Assembly (NCBI GenBank): GCA_024234875.1
Contig: JACKNM010000010.1
Span: 124,001-188,000, forward strand
Source of the DNA: Ectothiorhodospiraceae bacterium
Lineage (GTDB): Bacteria; Pseudomonadota; Gammaproteobacteria; HK1
Length of the DNA stretch: 64,000 nucleotides
Direction: 5' to 3'
This document shows positions 8,562-17,096 of the stretch, in pieces. Within the stretch, counting starts at the first letter, position 1; the number at the start of each line of letters is the position of its first letter. The notes beneath the pieces were generated by a model. The model saw nothing but the letters and a program-made list of their open reading frames with translations, ran no database searches and had not been told where the DNA came from. The position numbers and the translations under genes were made by a program.

Positions 8562-9074
8562 ATGGCAACGCGTCGCCGCCGCGAGATCCCGGCGGCCGGT
8601 GAGTTCATCATCCCGGTCGCCGCGATCGCCTTCACCGCCTACTACATCTGGTCCGTTCGCGACGGGCCCTGGGAGGCGAAGTTCAGCGCCTACCTGGTCG
8701 GCACCGGGCTCATCATCTCGTCGGCGATCTTCCTGCTGACCCGTATCTGGCGCCTGGCGACCACGCATCGCGAGCCGGGTGGTGGCGAGACGCGGTGGTG
8801 GCCACCGCGGCCGGTGACCCTACGTCGCCTCGCCCTGCTCGTGTTGACCCTCGGCTATATCCTGGCCATCGACTACGGCGCTGGATTCACGCTGAGCAAT
8901 TTCGCCTTTCTCACCTGCGGCATCATCTTGCTGTCGGGTGTCGAGCACTGGCTGCGTGCCGCCGGCGTCGCCGCCGCCCTGTCGCTCGGTGGTTATCTGC
9001 TCTTCATCGTCGCCTTCCACACCCGTTTCCCGGAAGGACCGTTCGAGCAGTTCATGTCGCGCCTGCTGAGCTGA
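8562..9074 (+). CDS. tctB: Tripartite tricarboxylate transporter small membrane subunit (TctB)
   Basis: 170 residues, normal for TctB. Four hydrophobic segments are visible: FIIPVAAIAFTAYYIW, the GTGLIISSAIFLL stretch, the long LALLVLTLGYILAIDYG region and the C-terminal GGYLLFIVAF. TctB pairs with the 12-helix TctA to form the inner-membrane carrier driven by the ion gradient. Sequence conservation in this subunit is low, so the call rests on size, topology and its place between tctC and tctA. It is separated from tctC by 119 bases holding a hairpin and from tctA by 12 bases. Confidence 0.85.
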   Translation: MATRRRREIPAAGEFIIPVAAIAFTAYYIWSVRDGPWEAKFSAYLVGTGLIISSAIFLLTRIWRLATTHREPGGGETRWWPPRPVTLRRLALLVLTLGYILAIDYGAGFTLSNFAFLTCGIILLSGVEHWLRAAGVAAALSLGGYLLFIVAFHTRFPEGPFEQFMSRLLS

Positions 9075-9086
9075 GGAACGTCGGCC

Positions 9087-10622
9087 GTGGACCTGCCCTT
9101 TCACCTGTTTCCCGAGCTGTTCTGGCACGCGTTCTCGCTGTGGTACGTGATCATCCCCGCGGTGCTGCTCGGCATCATCGTCGGCGCGATCCCCGGCTTC
9201 AGTGCCGCCAACACCATCATCATCCTGTTGCCGCTGGCGTTGTCGGTCGACGTCGAGACCGGGCTGGTGTTCATGGTGGCGCTCTACAGCAGCTCGCGCA
9301 TGGGCGCCGGCATCCCGGCGATCCTGGTGAACATCCCGGGCACCGGCGGTGCCGCGGCGACCCCGCTCGACGGCTACCCGATGACCCAGCAAGGGCGGGC
9401 GCCGCAGGCGCTGGCCATGTCGTTCATGGCCTCGACCTTCGGTGGTCTGTTCACCTCCGTGGTGGCGCTGTTCTGTCTGCCGATCCTGACCCAGGTCGTG
9501 TACTACGTGCACAGCGTGGAGATGGTGGTGATCATGCTGTTCGGCATGTCGCTGATCGCATCGATCGCCGCCCGCGACCCACTCAAGGGCCTCGTCGCTG
9601 GGCTGTTCGGGATGATGCTCGGCGCCATCGGTGCCGACCACATCTACGGCACCCCGCGCGGCACGATGGGATTCCTCGAGCTCTACGACGGGCTGCCGAT
9701 CATCCCGGCGCTGGTCGGGCTGTTCGCGCTGTCGGAGGCGTTCCTCATCATCGAGGGCGAGTCGATCGTGTCGAAGGCCGGCCGCGATCTGATGGTCAAG
9801 GCCGGCTGGGGGCCGACCATCGAAGGCGTGAAGATGACCATCGAGCGCTGGTGGCACGTGGTGTGGACCAGCCTCATCGGCTTGCTGATCGGCATCGTGC
9901 CGGGTGCCGGCGCCGGGATCGCTGCCTTCACCGCGTACCAGCAGTCGCGCTTCTTCTCCAAGACCCCGGACCTCTACGGTACCGGTCACCCGGAGGGGCT
10001 GATCGCGCCGGAGTCGGCCAACAACGGCGTCACCTCCGGGACCCTGATTCCGCTGCTCGTGCTCGGCCTGCCCGGTGGTCTCACCGCCGCGGTGATGATG
10101 ATCGTGCTCCAGCTGCACGACGTGCTGCTCGGACCCCAGCTCTTCGTCGAGGATCCGAAGCTTGCCTACGGCGTGATCATGACCATGGCGGTGACCTACA
10201 TCTTCATGATTCCGACGATCCTGCCGCTCGCGCGGTACATGTCGCGAATCACCCTGGTGTCGACGTCCTACATGACCCCGACCATCCTCTCGTTCACCCT
10301 CACCGGCGCCTTCGTCGCGCGTGACTACGCCTTCGACATGTACCTCGCGCTGGTGTTCGGGGCGATCGGCTACGTCGCCCGCAAGACCGGCTTCCACGTC
10401 GCGGCGATCCTGATCGGCTGCATCCTCGGGCCGTTGCTCGAGCAGTACTTGCTGCGCGCGATGCGCATCAGCGAGGGCGATCCGATGGTGCTGTTCTCGT
10501 CCACGCTCGGCAACGTGTTGTGGGTGCTACTGGTGGTGACCCTGGTCTTCCCCTACCTCTTCGACTGGATGCGCAAGCGCCGGGCGGCGGCGGAAGCGGG
10601 CGCGGCGGAGGCGCGATCGTGA
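9087..10622 (+). CDS. tctA: Tripartite tricarboxylate transporter large permease (TctA)
   Basis: 511 residues starting at a GTG, with about 12 hydrophobic segments. Family hallmarks are present: GAIPGFSAANTI near the N-terminus, the ARMG-like SSRMGAGIPAILVNIPGTGG loop with the conserved Gly/Pro pattern, and DGYPMTQQGRA. The second half repeats the motif as GIVPGAGAGIAAF, with PESANNGVTSGTLIPLL. These internal repeats are typical of DUF112/TctA. It forms the transport channel of the Tct system in the inner membrane. Its stop overlaps the next start as GTGA, so the downstream hydrolase is probably translationally coupled. Confidence 0.93.
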   Translation: MDLPFHLFPELFWHAFSLWYVIIPAVLLGIIVGAIPGFSAANTIIILLPLALSVDVETGLVFMVALYSSSRMGAGIPAILVNIPGTGGAAATPLDGYPMTQQGRAPQALAMSFMASTFGGLFTSVVALFCLPILTQVVYYVHSVEMVVIMLFGMSLIASIAARDPLKGLVAGLFGMMLGAIGADHIYGTPRGTMGFLELYDGLPIIPALVGLFALSEAFLIIEGESIVSKAGRDLMVKAGWGPTIEGVKMTIERWWHVVWTSLIGLLIGIVPGAGAGIAAFTAYQQSRFFSKTPDLYGTGHPEGLIAPESANNGVTSGTLIPLLVLGLPGGLTAAVMMIVLQLHDVLLGPQLFVEDPKLAYGVIMTMAVTYIFMIPTILPLARYMSRITLVSTSYMTPTILSFTLTGAFVARDYAFDMYLALVFGAIGYVARKTGFHVAAILIGCILGPLLEQYLLRAMRISEGDPMVLFSSTLGNVLWVLLVVTLVFPYLFDWMRKRRAAAEAGAAEARS

Positions 10623-11515
10623 GCGTGACGGTGCGGTCGAGCGAGCACTGGGCTCGCAAGGGCGAGGTCGACCTCTACATGTACCGGAAGTGGGTCGACG
10701 GCCCGCGGACACGCCCGGTCCTGTTTCTGGTCCACGGCTCGTCGTTCTGTGCTCGCACCGGTTACGACCTCGCGGTGCCGGGGCGCGACGACTACTCGAT
10801 GATGGACCACTTCGCGCGCGCCGGGTTCGACGTCTGGACCCTGGATCACGAGGGATACGGCCGCTCCACCGTCACCGAGCGCAACTCCGACATCGCCTGC
10901 GGTGTCGAGGATCTGCGCGCCGGGATGGAGGTGGTCCGACGCGAGACCGGGGTCGACCGCGCGATGCTCTACGGCGCATCGTCCGGGGCACTGCGCGCGG
11001 CGGCCTACGCCGCGGCCGAGCCGGCGCGTGTCGAGCGCCTGGTGCTCGACGCCTTCGTGTGGACTGGTGAGGGCTCGCCGACGCTCGCCAAGCGTCGCGA
11101 GCAGCTCGACTTCTGGCGCAGCAACAGCCGCCGGCCGGTGGACCGCGCCTTCTTCCACAGCATCTTCAATCGCGACAAGCCGGGCACCTCGGAGCCGGCG
11201 GTGGCCGAGGCGCTGGCCGACGCCGAGCTCGCGCTCACCGACTCGGTGCCGACCGGCACCTACCTCGACATGTGCGCGAATCTGCCGGTGGTCGACCCGA
11301 CCACCATCCACTGCCCGGTCCAGATCGTGCGTGGCGAGCACGACGGCATCGCCACCGAGGACGACCTGCTCGCCTTCTACCGGCGGCTGCCGACGAAGGA
11401 CAAGCACTTCGTGGTGCTCTCGGGGCAGGCGCACGTGGGACCGCTGGGGCTCAACCGGCATCGTTTCTGGCACGTGATTCGCGCGTTTCTCGAGCTCGCG
11501 CCCGGGCGCGGCTGA
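10619..11515 (+). CDS. Alpha/beta hydrolase coupled to the Tct carrier
   Basis: 298 residues from the GTG at 10619, which overlaps the tctA stop by four bases. The frame is open upstream inside tctA, but a start there would not give a family-like N-terminus. Visible elements: FLVHGSSF (oxyanion turn), GASSG with nucleophile Ser121, GEHDGIA (acidic residue) and GQAHVG (catalytic His). There is no signal peptide, so it acts in the cytoplasm. Being locked to the transporter by overlap suggests it hydrolyses the imported compound, perhaps an ester, lactone or thioester. That is inference from position. The exact hydrolase subfamily is not clear. Confidence 0.85.
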   Translation: MSVTVRSSEHWARKGEVDLYMYRKWVDGPRTRPVLFLVHGSSFCARTGYDLAVPGRDDYSMMDHFARAGFDVWTLDHEGYGRSTVTERNSDIACGVEDLRAGMEVVRRETGVDRAMLYGASSGALRAAAYAAAEPARVERLVLDAFVWTGEGSPTLAKRREQLDFWRSNSRRPVDRAFFHSIFNRDKPGTSEPAVAEALADAELALTDSVPTGTYLDMCANLPVVDPTTIHCPVQIVRGEHDGIATEDDLLAFYRRLPTKDKHFVVLSGQAHVGPLGLNRHRFWHVIRAFLELAPGRG

Positions 11516-11517
11516 GA

Positions 11518-11553
11518 CCGCGCCGAGCGGCGTCGCGAGGCACCTCGGCGCGG
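11518..11553 (+). terminator. Terminator-like hairpin between hydrolase and aldo-keto reductase
   Basis: Perfect 10-bp inverted repeat CCGCGCCGAG / CTCGGCGCGG with a 16-base loop, starting two bases after the hydrolase stop. No T-run follows. It could weaken read-through into the aldo-keto reductase or protect the upstream mRNA. Confidence 0.5.
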
Positions 11554-11575
11554 CTGGCGCGGTGGGAGGAGGCGG

Positions 11576-12559
11576 ATGAACAGACGACGACTCGGTCGGC
11601 AGGGGCTCGAGGTCTCCGCGCTCGGGCTCGGCTGCATGGGCATGTCGATGTCCTACGGGGTGCGCGACGACGCGGAATCGACCGCCACCATCCATCGCGC
11701 GCTGGACCTCGGGCTCGACTTCCTCGACACCTCCGACGCCTACGGCGCGGGACGCAACGAGAACCTCGTCGGAGCGGCGATCGCGGGGCGCCGCGAGCAG
11801 GCCGTCGTCGCCACCAAGTTCGGGAACCTGCGTCGGGCGGACGCCGAGCGCACCGTCGATGGTCGTCCGGAGTCGGTGGTGGCGTTCTGCGACGCGAGCC
11901 TCACCCGCCTCGGGATCGAGACGATCGACCTCTACTACCAGCACCGCGTCGACCCCTCGGTCCCGATCGAGGACACGGTCGGCGCGATGGCGCGGCTGGT
12001 GGAGGCCGGGAAGGTGCGTTACCTGGGCCTCTCCGAGGCCGGCCCCAGCACCATCCGCCGCGCTCATGCGGTGCACCCGATCAGCGCGCTGCAGACGGAG
12101 TACTCGCTGTGGACGCGCGACGTCGAGACCGAGATCCTGCCGTTGTGCCGGGAGCTCGGTATCGGCTTCGTGGCCTACAGTCCGCTGGGGCGCGGCTTCC
12201 TCAGCGGCGCCATCCGCAAGCCCGGCGATCTGATCGAGGGCGACCGACGCCACGATCACCCGCGCTTCCACGCCGAGAACATGGCGCGCAACGTGAAGCT
12301 GCTCGATGCGCTGGACGAGATGGCACGGTCGCGCGGCGTGACGCCGGCACAAGTCGCGATCGCCTGGGTGCTCGCGCAGGGTGACGACATCGTGCCCATC
12401 CCCGGCACCAAGCGGCGCACCTATCTCGACCAGAACATCGGCGCCCTCGACGTCGACCTGTCCGCGAGCGATCTCGCGCGGCTGCGCGCTGCCTTTCCGC
12501 CAGGCGTGACCGCGGGGACGCGGTATCCGGAGAAGCAGCTCGGCGGACTCGGGATCTGA
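11576..12559 (+). CDS. Aldo/keto reductase
   Basis: 327 residues, standard for a (beta/alpha)8 AKR. The catalytic tetrad is complete: Asp51 and Tyr56 in DTSDAYGAGRNE, Lys81 in VVATKFGN and His123 in LYYQHRVDPSVP. The C-terminal IPGTKRRTYLDQN matches the NADP(H) clamp of the YajO/AKR13-like group, and the N-terminus LGRQGLEVSALGLGCMG is typical of that group. It reduces aldehydes or ketones, or runs in reverse, in the cytoplasm with NADPH. It lies 60 bases after the hydrolase and may be the last gene of the Tct operon. It ends two bases from the convergent photolyase gene, with no space for a terminator. Confidence 0.92.
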   Translation: MNRRRLGRQGLEVSALGLGCMGMSMSYGVRDDAESTATIHRALDLGLDFLDTSDAYGAGRNENLVGAAIAGRREQAVVATKFGNLRRADAERTVDGRPESVVAFCDASLTRLGIETIDLYYQHRVDPSVPIEDTVGAMARLVEAGKVRYLGLSEAGPSTIRRAHAVHPISALQTEYSLWTRDVETEILPLCRELGIGFVAYSPLGRGFLSGAIRKPGDLIEGDRRHDHPRFHAENMARNVKLLDALDEMARSRGVTPAQVAIAWVLAQGDDIVPIPGTKRRTYLDQNIGALDVDLSASDLARLRAAFPPGVTAGTRYPEKQLGGLGI

Positions 12560-12561
12560 CG

Positions 12562-14106
12562 TCAGATCTGCCCGCGTTCCAGGCCCTCGAGGACCGAGCG
12601 GGCGCGGGCGCGAACCGCATCGAGGTCCGACAGCCGTTCCAGGTTTCGCAGCATCGGGCGCATGCGGTGGTTGCCCTCGAAAGCCGCCGCATTGCGTGCG
12701 AGGAAGTCCCAGTAGAGGGTGGTGAACGGGCAGGCGTCGTCACCCTGGCGGCGATTCGGGCGGTAGCGGCAATCGCCGCAGGCGTCCCCCATGCGGTCGA
12801 GATAGGCGCCGCCGGCGGCATAGGGCTTGGTCATCATCCGCCCGCCATCGGCGTGCAGCGCCATGGACACGACGTTGGGCAGCATCACCCACTCGGCGCC
12901 GTCGACGAACGAGCGATGCATCCACTCCACGAGCTGGCGTGGCTCCACCGCGGCGAGCAGACAGAGGTTGCCGAGGACCATGAGGCGCTGGATGTGGTGC
13001 GCGTACCCGTGGTCGTGGACCGCGTCGAGTGCGGCGCGCACACACGCCATCTCGGTGCGCGACCGATCGTGGAACGCCGCCGGCAGATCGCGCACGGCGC
13101 CGAGAGCGTCGGCGGCGCGGTACTCCGGCATCCACAGCCAGTACACGCCCCACACGTACTCGCGCCAGCCGATGACCTGACGGATGAACCCTTCCGCGGA
13201 GGCGATCGGCACCTTGCCGGCGCGCCACGCCGCCTCGACCGCGTCGCAGACCTCGGCCGGCCGGAGCAGGCCGAGGTTCAGGTAGGGCGAGAGCAGCGAG
13301 TGCGCGAGATGCCAGGAGCGCCCCGTCATCGCGTCCTGGTGCGGACCGAAGCGCGGCAGGCAGTGGGTGACGAAGTGCTCGAGGCGGGCCAGCGCGCCCT
13401 CGCGCGTGGTCGCCCAGGTGCCGTCGGGTGGCGCACCGACGGCATCGTCCGGCATCGCGGCCATCACCTCGGCGTCGAGTGCGTCCGGCGGCGTCCGTGG
13501 TGGCTCGGGCCACCTCGTTGCAGGCCCGGGCGGGGGCTCGCGGTTGTCGTGGTCGTAGTTCCACCGCCCACCCGCCGGTGCGTCGCCATCCATCAGATAG
13601 CCCAGCCGACGCCGCTGCCAGCGATAGAAGTCCTCCATGCGCAGTCGGGCGCGTCCGTCGGCCCATCTGGCGAAGTCCTCGTGGTGGCACAGGAAGCGGT
13701 CCGAGCGAAGCAGCTCGACGCCGAGCGCGCGCAGACGCGCCTGCGCGGCCCACGACATGGGCTCGGTGGCGCGTACCCGAGCCGGTCGAAACGCCTCGCG
13801 GTGGGCCGCGAGCCCGGCTGCGAGCGTCGGCGCGGTCCGGTGGTCGACCTCGAAGCCCTCGTCGCGCAGTCGGCGCGCGAACCGACGCATCGCCGCCAGC
13901 ACCAGGTGCAGGCGCTGGCGGTGCCAGCGGCGGCCCTCGATCGCAGCGCGGCTCTCGACCAGCAAGATGCGCGTCACGCCCGGCCGCGCATCGGCCAGCG
14001 CCGGCGCCTCGCGGTCGAGCTGGTCGCCGAGGATCCATGCCGACTCGCCGGCGGTCGGCTCGCGATCGCCGGCCTCGACTCGGCGCCCTGCCTTCTCGTC
14101 GGCCAT
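12562..14106 (-). CDS. phrB: FeS-BCP (6-4) photolyase / cryptochrome (PhrB type)
   Basis: 514 residues, the usual length of iron-sulfur bacterial cryptochromes and photolyases (FeS-BCP). Four Cys at about 355, 443, 446 and 459 (MACVRA, DACGDC, DACPF) have the same spacing as the four [4Fe-4S] ligands known in Agrobacterium PhrB. HHIQRLMVLGN and the WVMLPNVVSMALHADGG region belong to the FAD-binding helical domain. The N-terminal Rossmann part (ILGDQLDREAPAL) would hold the antenna ribolumazine. The enzyme repairs UV (6-4) photoproducts using light. It is convergent with the aldo-keto reductase gene and divergent from the phosphatase gene, so probably monocistronic. Confidence 0.94.
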   Translation of the reverse strand: MADEKAGRRVEAGDREPTAGESAWILGDQLDREAPALADARPGVTRILLVESRAAIEGRRWHRQRLHLVLAAMRRFARRLRDEGFEVDHRTAPTLAAGLAAHREAFRPARVRATEPMSWAAQARLRALGVELLRSDRFLCHHEDFARWADGRARLRMEDFYRWQRRRLGYLMDGDAPAGGRWNYDHDNREPPPGPATRWPEPPRTPPDALDAEVMAAMPDDAVGAPPDGTWATTREGALARLEHFVTHCLPRFGPHQDAMTGRSWHLAHSLLSPYLNLGLLRPAEVCDAVEAAWRAGKVPIASAEGFIRQVIGWREYVWGVYWLWMPEYRAADALGAVRDLPAAFHDRSRTEMACVRAALDAVHDHGYAHHIQRLMVLGNLCLLAAVEPRQLVEWMHRSFVDGAEWVMLPNVVSMALHADGGRMMTKPYAAGGAYLDRMGDACGDCRYRPNRRQGDDACPFTTLYWDFLARNAAAFEGNHRMRPMLRNLERLSDLDAVRARARSVLEGLERGQI

Positions 14107-14195
14107 CGCGGCAATCTACATCGACCGCGCGCCCCGCTGCGCCGCCGCAGGTAGAGTCGAGGGACTTCCCGGTCGACCACCGAGCGAGGACTGAC

Positions 14196-14801
14196 ATGCG
14201 AACGAAGGCGGCGAGTGTCGGGAATGTGTCCCACACGGCCAGCGTGCTCTGCGTGTTGGGGCTGGTGCTTCTCACCCTGTCGTGGGCGACGGCGCGTGCC
14301 GATACGCAGGCGTGGGCCGCCCTCGCGCGGCCGGGCCACGTCGCGCTGATGCGTCACGCGCTGGCGCCGGGCTTCGGGGATCCGCCCGAGTTCACCCTCG
14401 GTGACTGTGCCACCCAGCGCAATCTCTCCGCCGAGGGACGGGAGCAGGCACGGCGGATCGGGGCTGCGCTGCGCGACCGAGGCGTCGTCCTCGACGCCGT
14501 CTACTCGAGCGAGTGGTGCCGCTGCCTGGAGACCGCCGAGCAGCTCGGCATGGGCCCGGTCGAGCCGCTACCCTCGCTCAACTCGTTCTTCTCCGACCGC
14601 GCCCAGGAGCAACCGCGCACTGCCGCCACCCTCGACTTCCTCCGTCGACGAGCCGACCGCGGCCCGATGATGTTGGTGACCCATCAGGTCAACATCAGTG
14701 CGTTGACCGGCGCCGGCACCAACTCCGGCGAGATCGTGGTGGCGGCGATCGAGCAGGATCGGCTTCGACTCGTCGGGCGCATCACCGTCGTTCCCGACTG
14801 A
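14196..14801 (+). CDS. Exported histidine phosphatase family protein
   Basis: 201 residues from the ATG at 14196. The frame continues upstream in antisense of phrB, but only this start gives a proper signal peptide (hydrophobic VLCVLGLVLLTLSWATARA). The mature part has the phosphatase core: LMRHAL carries the phosphohistidine (RHG form as RHA), YSSEWCRCLETAE carries the second Arg region, and LVTHQVNISALTG carries the second His. A Cys-rich SSEWCRC segment and FTLGDCATQRNLS are typical of the periplasmic RHG phosphatases of Proteobacteria. The substrate is unknown. It lies alone between two differently oriented genes. Confidence 0.88.
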   Translation: MRTKAASVGNVSHTASVLCVLGLVLLTLSWATARADTQAWAALARPGHVALMRHALAPGFGDPPEFTLGDCATQRNLSAEGREQARRIGAALRDRGVVLDAVYSSEWCRCLETAEQLGMGPVEPLPSLNSFFSDRAQEQPRTAATLDFLRRRADRGPMMLVTHQVNISALTGAGTNSGEIVVAAIEQDRLRLVGRITVVPD

Positions 14802-14889
14802 GAGGGTGTCAACGGCACCAGCGCCTCGCTCTGGCTCGAGGGCGCGGATCGTGCTAAATCGCGGTCTCGACGATGCGCCAGGGGGGCCC

Positions 14890-15576
14890 ATGTCCGAGAC
14901 GAGCGAGCCGGTCGAGTACACGCTCGGCGCGGACGACACCATCGAGGCGGCGAACCCGGCGTTCTGGCGCTTCGCCAGCGCGAACGAGGCCACCCTGACC
15001 GAGCGCGACGTGCTCGGCACGAGTCTGTTCCGGTTCATCGCGGACACGGCGACGGCCCAGGTCTACCGCGCGCTCCATCGCTGTGTGCGCGAGACGGGCA
15101 GGCCGCTGGTCCTACCCTACCGCTGCGACTCCCCCGAGCGCCTGCGCGGACTCGAGATGGTGATCTCGCCGCTCGCCGACTCGCGGCTGCTGATTCGCAA
15201 CCTCACGCGGCGGATCGAGCGCCGCCCGGGTGGTCGGGCCGTGCGTCTCGCCCACGGTCGGGCGGCGGGCGGTCGCCGCCCGTACCACCCGATGTTGCGG
15301 TTCTGCAGCATCTGCAATCGAGGCGCGGTCAGTCGCGACGGGTGGATGGAGCTACACGATCTGGTCTCGAGTGAGTTCGAGCGTTTCGCCGGCGAGCCGA
15401 TCGCCGCGGTGACCCAGCCCTGCTCGCATTGCATCGGTGAGCTCGTCGACCGGGCCGACTCGTGCCTGCGCGGGTGTCGGGAGGCGTCGGGCAACGCCGT
15501 CGACATGCACCGCCGCCTGGCCCGGCTGAGCCGCGAGCTGGAGCACCTGCGCCGCCGGGCCTCGGTGGCCGGCTGA
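14890..15576 (+). CDS. PAS-domain protein with C-terminal paired CxxC motifs
   Basis: 228 residues from the ATG at 14890. The N-terminal 110 residues look like a PAS domain: YTLGADDTIEAANPAFWRFA, then a GTSLFRFI helix and a final LEMVISPLADSRLLIRN strand. The second half holds two Cys pairs, CSIC and CSHC, about 52 residues apart, plus single Cys in CLRGC, ending in a helical RLARLSRELEHLRRR tail that could form a coiled coil. There is no kinase, GGDEF or helix-turn-helix output that I recognise. It may be a cytoplasmic redox- or metal-responsive adaptor, but this is a guess. The weak ribosome site makes the start less certain. Confidence 0.72.
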   Translation: MSETSEPVEYTLGADDTIEAANPAFWRFASANEATLTERDVLGTSLFRFIADTATAQVYRALHRCVRETGRPLVLPYRCDSPERLRGLEMVISPLADSRLLIRNLTRRIERRPGGRAVRLAHGRAAGGRRPYHPMLRFCSICNRGAVSRDGWMELHDLVSSEFERFAGEPIAAVTQPCSHCIGELVDRADSCLRGCREASGNAVDMHRRLARLSRELEHLRRRASVAG

Positions 15577-15636
15577 GCCGCGCCGCCTCCGCCCCCACCG
15601 CCACACGATGAGCTCGCGCCACTCGAGGAGGCCACC

Positions 15637-16584
15637 TTGGCAGATCTCTCCCTGACCGCCGCGTTCGGTGACTACGACCGGATCGCGCCGCTGCGCGACC
15701 AGCGCATTCGACCGGCCGGCATCGATCTCCGGGTGCTGACGCTCGGACCGTCGGCGATCTTCCAGCGCATGGTCGACCACCTCGAGTTCGACGTCGCCGA
15801 GATGTCGATGGGAACGCTCGCCTACCTGGTCGACCGCGGCGAGGCGAGATTCAGCGCCATTCCCGCGTTTCCGAGCCGCGTCTTCCGCCACTCCATGGTC
15901 TACGCCAACGTCGACTCGGGCATCGAGCGACCGGAGGACCTCAACGGCAAGCGGATCGCGATCCGGGAGTGGGGGATGACCGCGGTGGTGTGGATCGTCG
16001 GCATCCTCGCCGACGAGCACGGGCTCGATCTGCGCTCGATCGACTGGGTCGCGGCGATTCCACCGCGCGTGCCGATCCCGATGCCCGACGGAGCGCGGAT
16101 CCGCTACATGGCCGCGGGGGAGAACCTCTCCGACATGCTCGAGTCCGGGGCGGTCGACGCCGCCCTGATCCATCAGGTGCCAGGCTGCTTCGCGGCCGGA
16201 TCACCGCGCGTGCGGCGGGTGTTCGCCGACTACGGCGCGGCCGAGCGGGCGTACTGGTCGCGAACCGGCATCCATCCGATCATGCACACCACGGTCATTC
16301 GCGACGACGTGCTGGCCCGCGACCGCTGGGTGGCGGCGAGCTTGATGGAGGCGATGGAGGCCGCACGCCGGCATGCACTCCACGAGATCCTCGAGACCGG
16401 AACCCTCGCCGCCATGGTGCCGTTCCTGCCCTCGGTGATGGACGAGACGCGGGCCCTGCTCGGCGATGACTTCTGGCCCTACGGCGTCGAGCGCAACCAT
16501 GCGACGCTCGACCGCCTGCTCGCCTACGCGCAGCAGCAGGGGCTGACGCGCCGGCGCCTGCAGCCGGAGGCGCTGTTCCTGTGA
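15637..16584 (+). CDS. 4,5-dihydroxyphthalate decarboxylase-like / substrate-binding-fold protein
   Basis: 315 residues. The start is the TTG at 15637, preceded by GAGGAGGCCACC; no ATG lies near. The sequence LSLTAAFGDYDRIAPLRD and FDVAEMSMGTLAYLVDRGE match the family annotated as 4,5-dihydroxyphthalate decarboxylase. That family has a two-lobed periplasmic-binding-protein fold but is cytoplasmic and lacks a signal peptide, as here. RIAIREWGMTAVVWIVGIL and the terminal WPYGVERNHATLDRLL also fit. In phthalate degraders it removes CO2 from dihydroxyphthalate, but most genomic members have no proven role. No phthalate genes lie nearby, so the reaction is uncertain. Confidence 0.75.
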   Translation: MADLSLTAAFGDYDRIAPLRDQRIRPAGIDLRVLTLGPSAIFQRMVDHLEFDVAEMSMGTLAYLVDRGEARFSAIPAFPSRVFRHSMVYANVDSGIERPEDLNGKRIAIREWGMTAVVWIVGILADEHGLDLRSIDWVAAIPPRVPIPMPDGARIRYMAAGENLSDMLESGAVDAALIHQVPGCFAAGSPRVRRVFADYGAAERAYWSRTGIHPIMHTTVIRDDVLARDRWVAASLMEAMEAARRHALHEILETGTLAAMVPFLPSVMDETRALLGDDFWPYGVERNHATLDRLLAYAQQQGLTRRRLQPEALFL

Positions 16585-16636
16585 CCGTGCCCGGCCGCGG
16601 GGCTTGACGTCCGCTCCCGGGGCGGGGAGGCTCCGA

Positions 16637-16658
16637 CGGGTCTCGCCGTGGAGACCCG
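16637..16658 (+). promoter_or_regulatory. Hairpin in the leader of the YbjQ gene
   Basis: Perfect 8-bp inverted repeat CGGGTCTC / GAGACCCG with a six-base loop (GCCGTG). It ends two bases before the AGGAGAG ribosome site of the YbjQ-type gene, so it could modulate initiation or be the terminator of the preceding gene. No T-run follows. Confidence 0.5.
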
Positions 16659-16673
16659 CCAGGAGAGCGAACG

Positions 16674-16994
16674 ATGATCGTGACCACCACTCCCAACATC
16701 GAGGGCCGCAGGATTCGCGAGTACCGCGGCGTCGTCACCGGTGAGGCCATCCTCGGCGCCAACATCTTCCGTGACCTCTTCGCCGGCATTCGCGACATCA
16801 TCGGTGGGCGCTCCGGTTCCTACGAGAAGGAGTTGCGCAAGGCCCGCGAGATCGCCCTGGCCGAGCTCCAGGAATCCGCCGGGGAGCTCGGAGCCAACGC
16901 GGTGGTCGGGATCGACCTCGACTACGAGACCGTCGGTGGTCAGGGGAGCATGCTGATGGTGACGGTGAGCGGCACCGCGGTGGTGGTGGAGTGA
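16674..16994 (+). CDS. YbjQ/UPF0145 family protein
   Basis: 106 residues, the exact size of YbjQ-like proteins, which form a ring-shaped pentamer or decamer related to heavy-metal-binding domains. Family features: MIVTTTPNIEGRRIREYRGV at the start, GEAILGANIFRDLFAGIRD, GGRSGSYEKEL, ANAVVGIDLDYE and a final MVTVSGTAVVVE strand. The molecular role of the family is not established. It has its own leader with a hairpin and a good AGGAG site, suggesting it is expressed apart from the gene before it. Confidence in the family is high; function is unknown. Confidence 0.93.
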   Translation: MIVTTTPNIEGRRIREYRGVVTGEAILGANIFRDLFAGIRDIIGGRSGSYEKELRKAREIALAELQESAGELGANAVVGIDLDYETVGGQGSMLMVTVSGTAVVVE

Positions 16995-17096
16995 CCCGGT
17001 AGCGCCGGCGCCTCTGATAACATCGCGCCCCACCGAGCAGGTCGCGCCGCCCGCACCGGTGGCGCACGGGATGTCGACGTGACGGGGGAGCGCGCG

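Noticed and set aside
10553..12352. 599-residue minus-strand open frame opposite the hydrolase and aldo-keto reductase
   Set aside because: No recognisable domain and entirely covered by two convincing genes on the other strand.
15637..16584. Periplasmic ABC transporter binding protein
   Set aside because: Fold is related, but there is no signal peptide and no permease or ATPase gene beside it; the cytoplasmic dihydroxyphthalate-decarboxylase-like family fits better.
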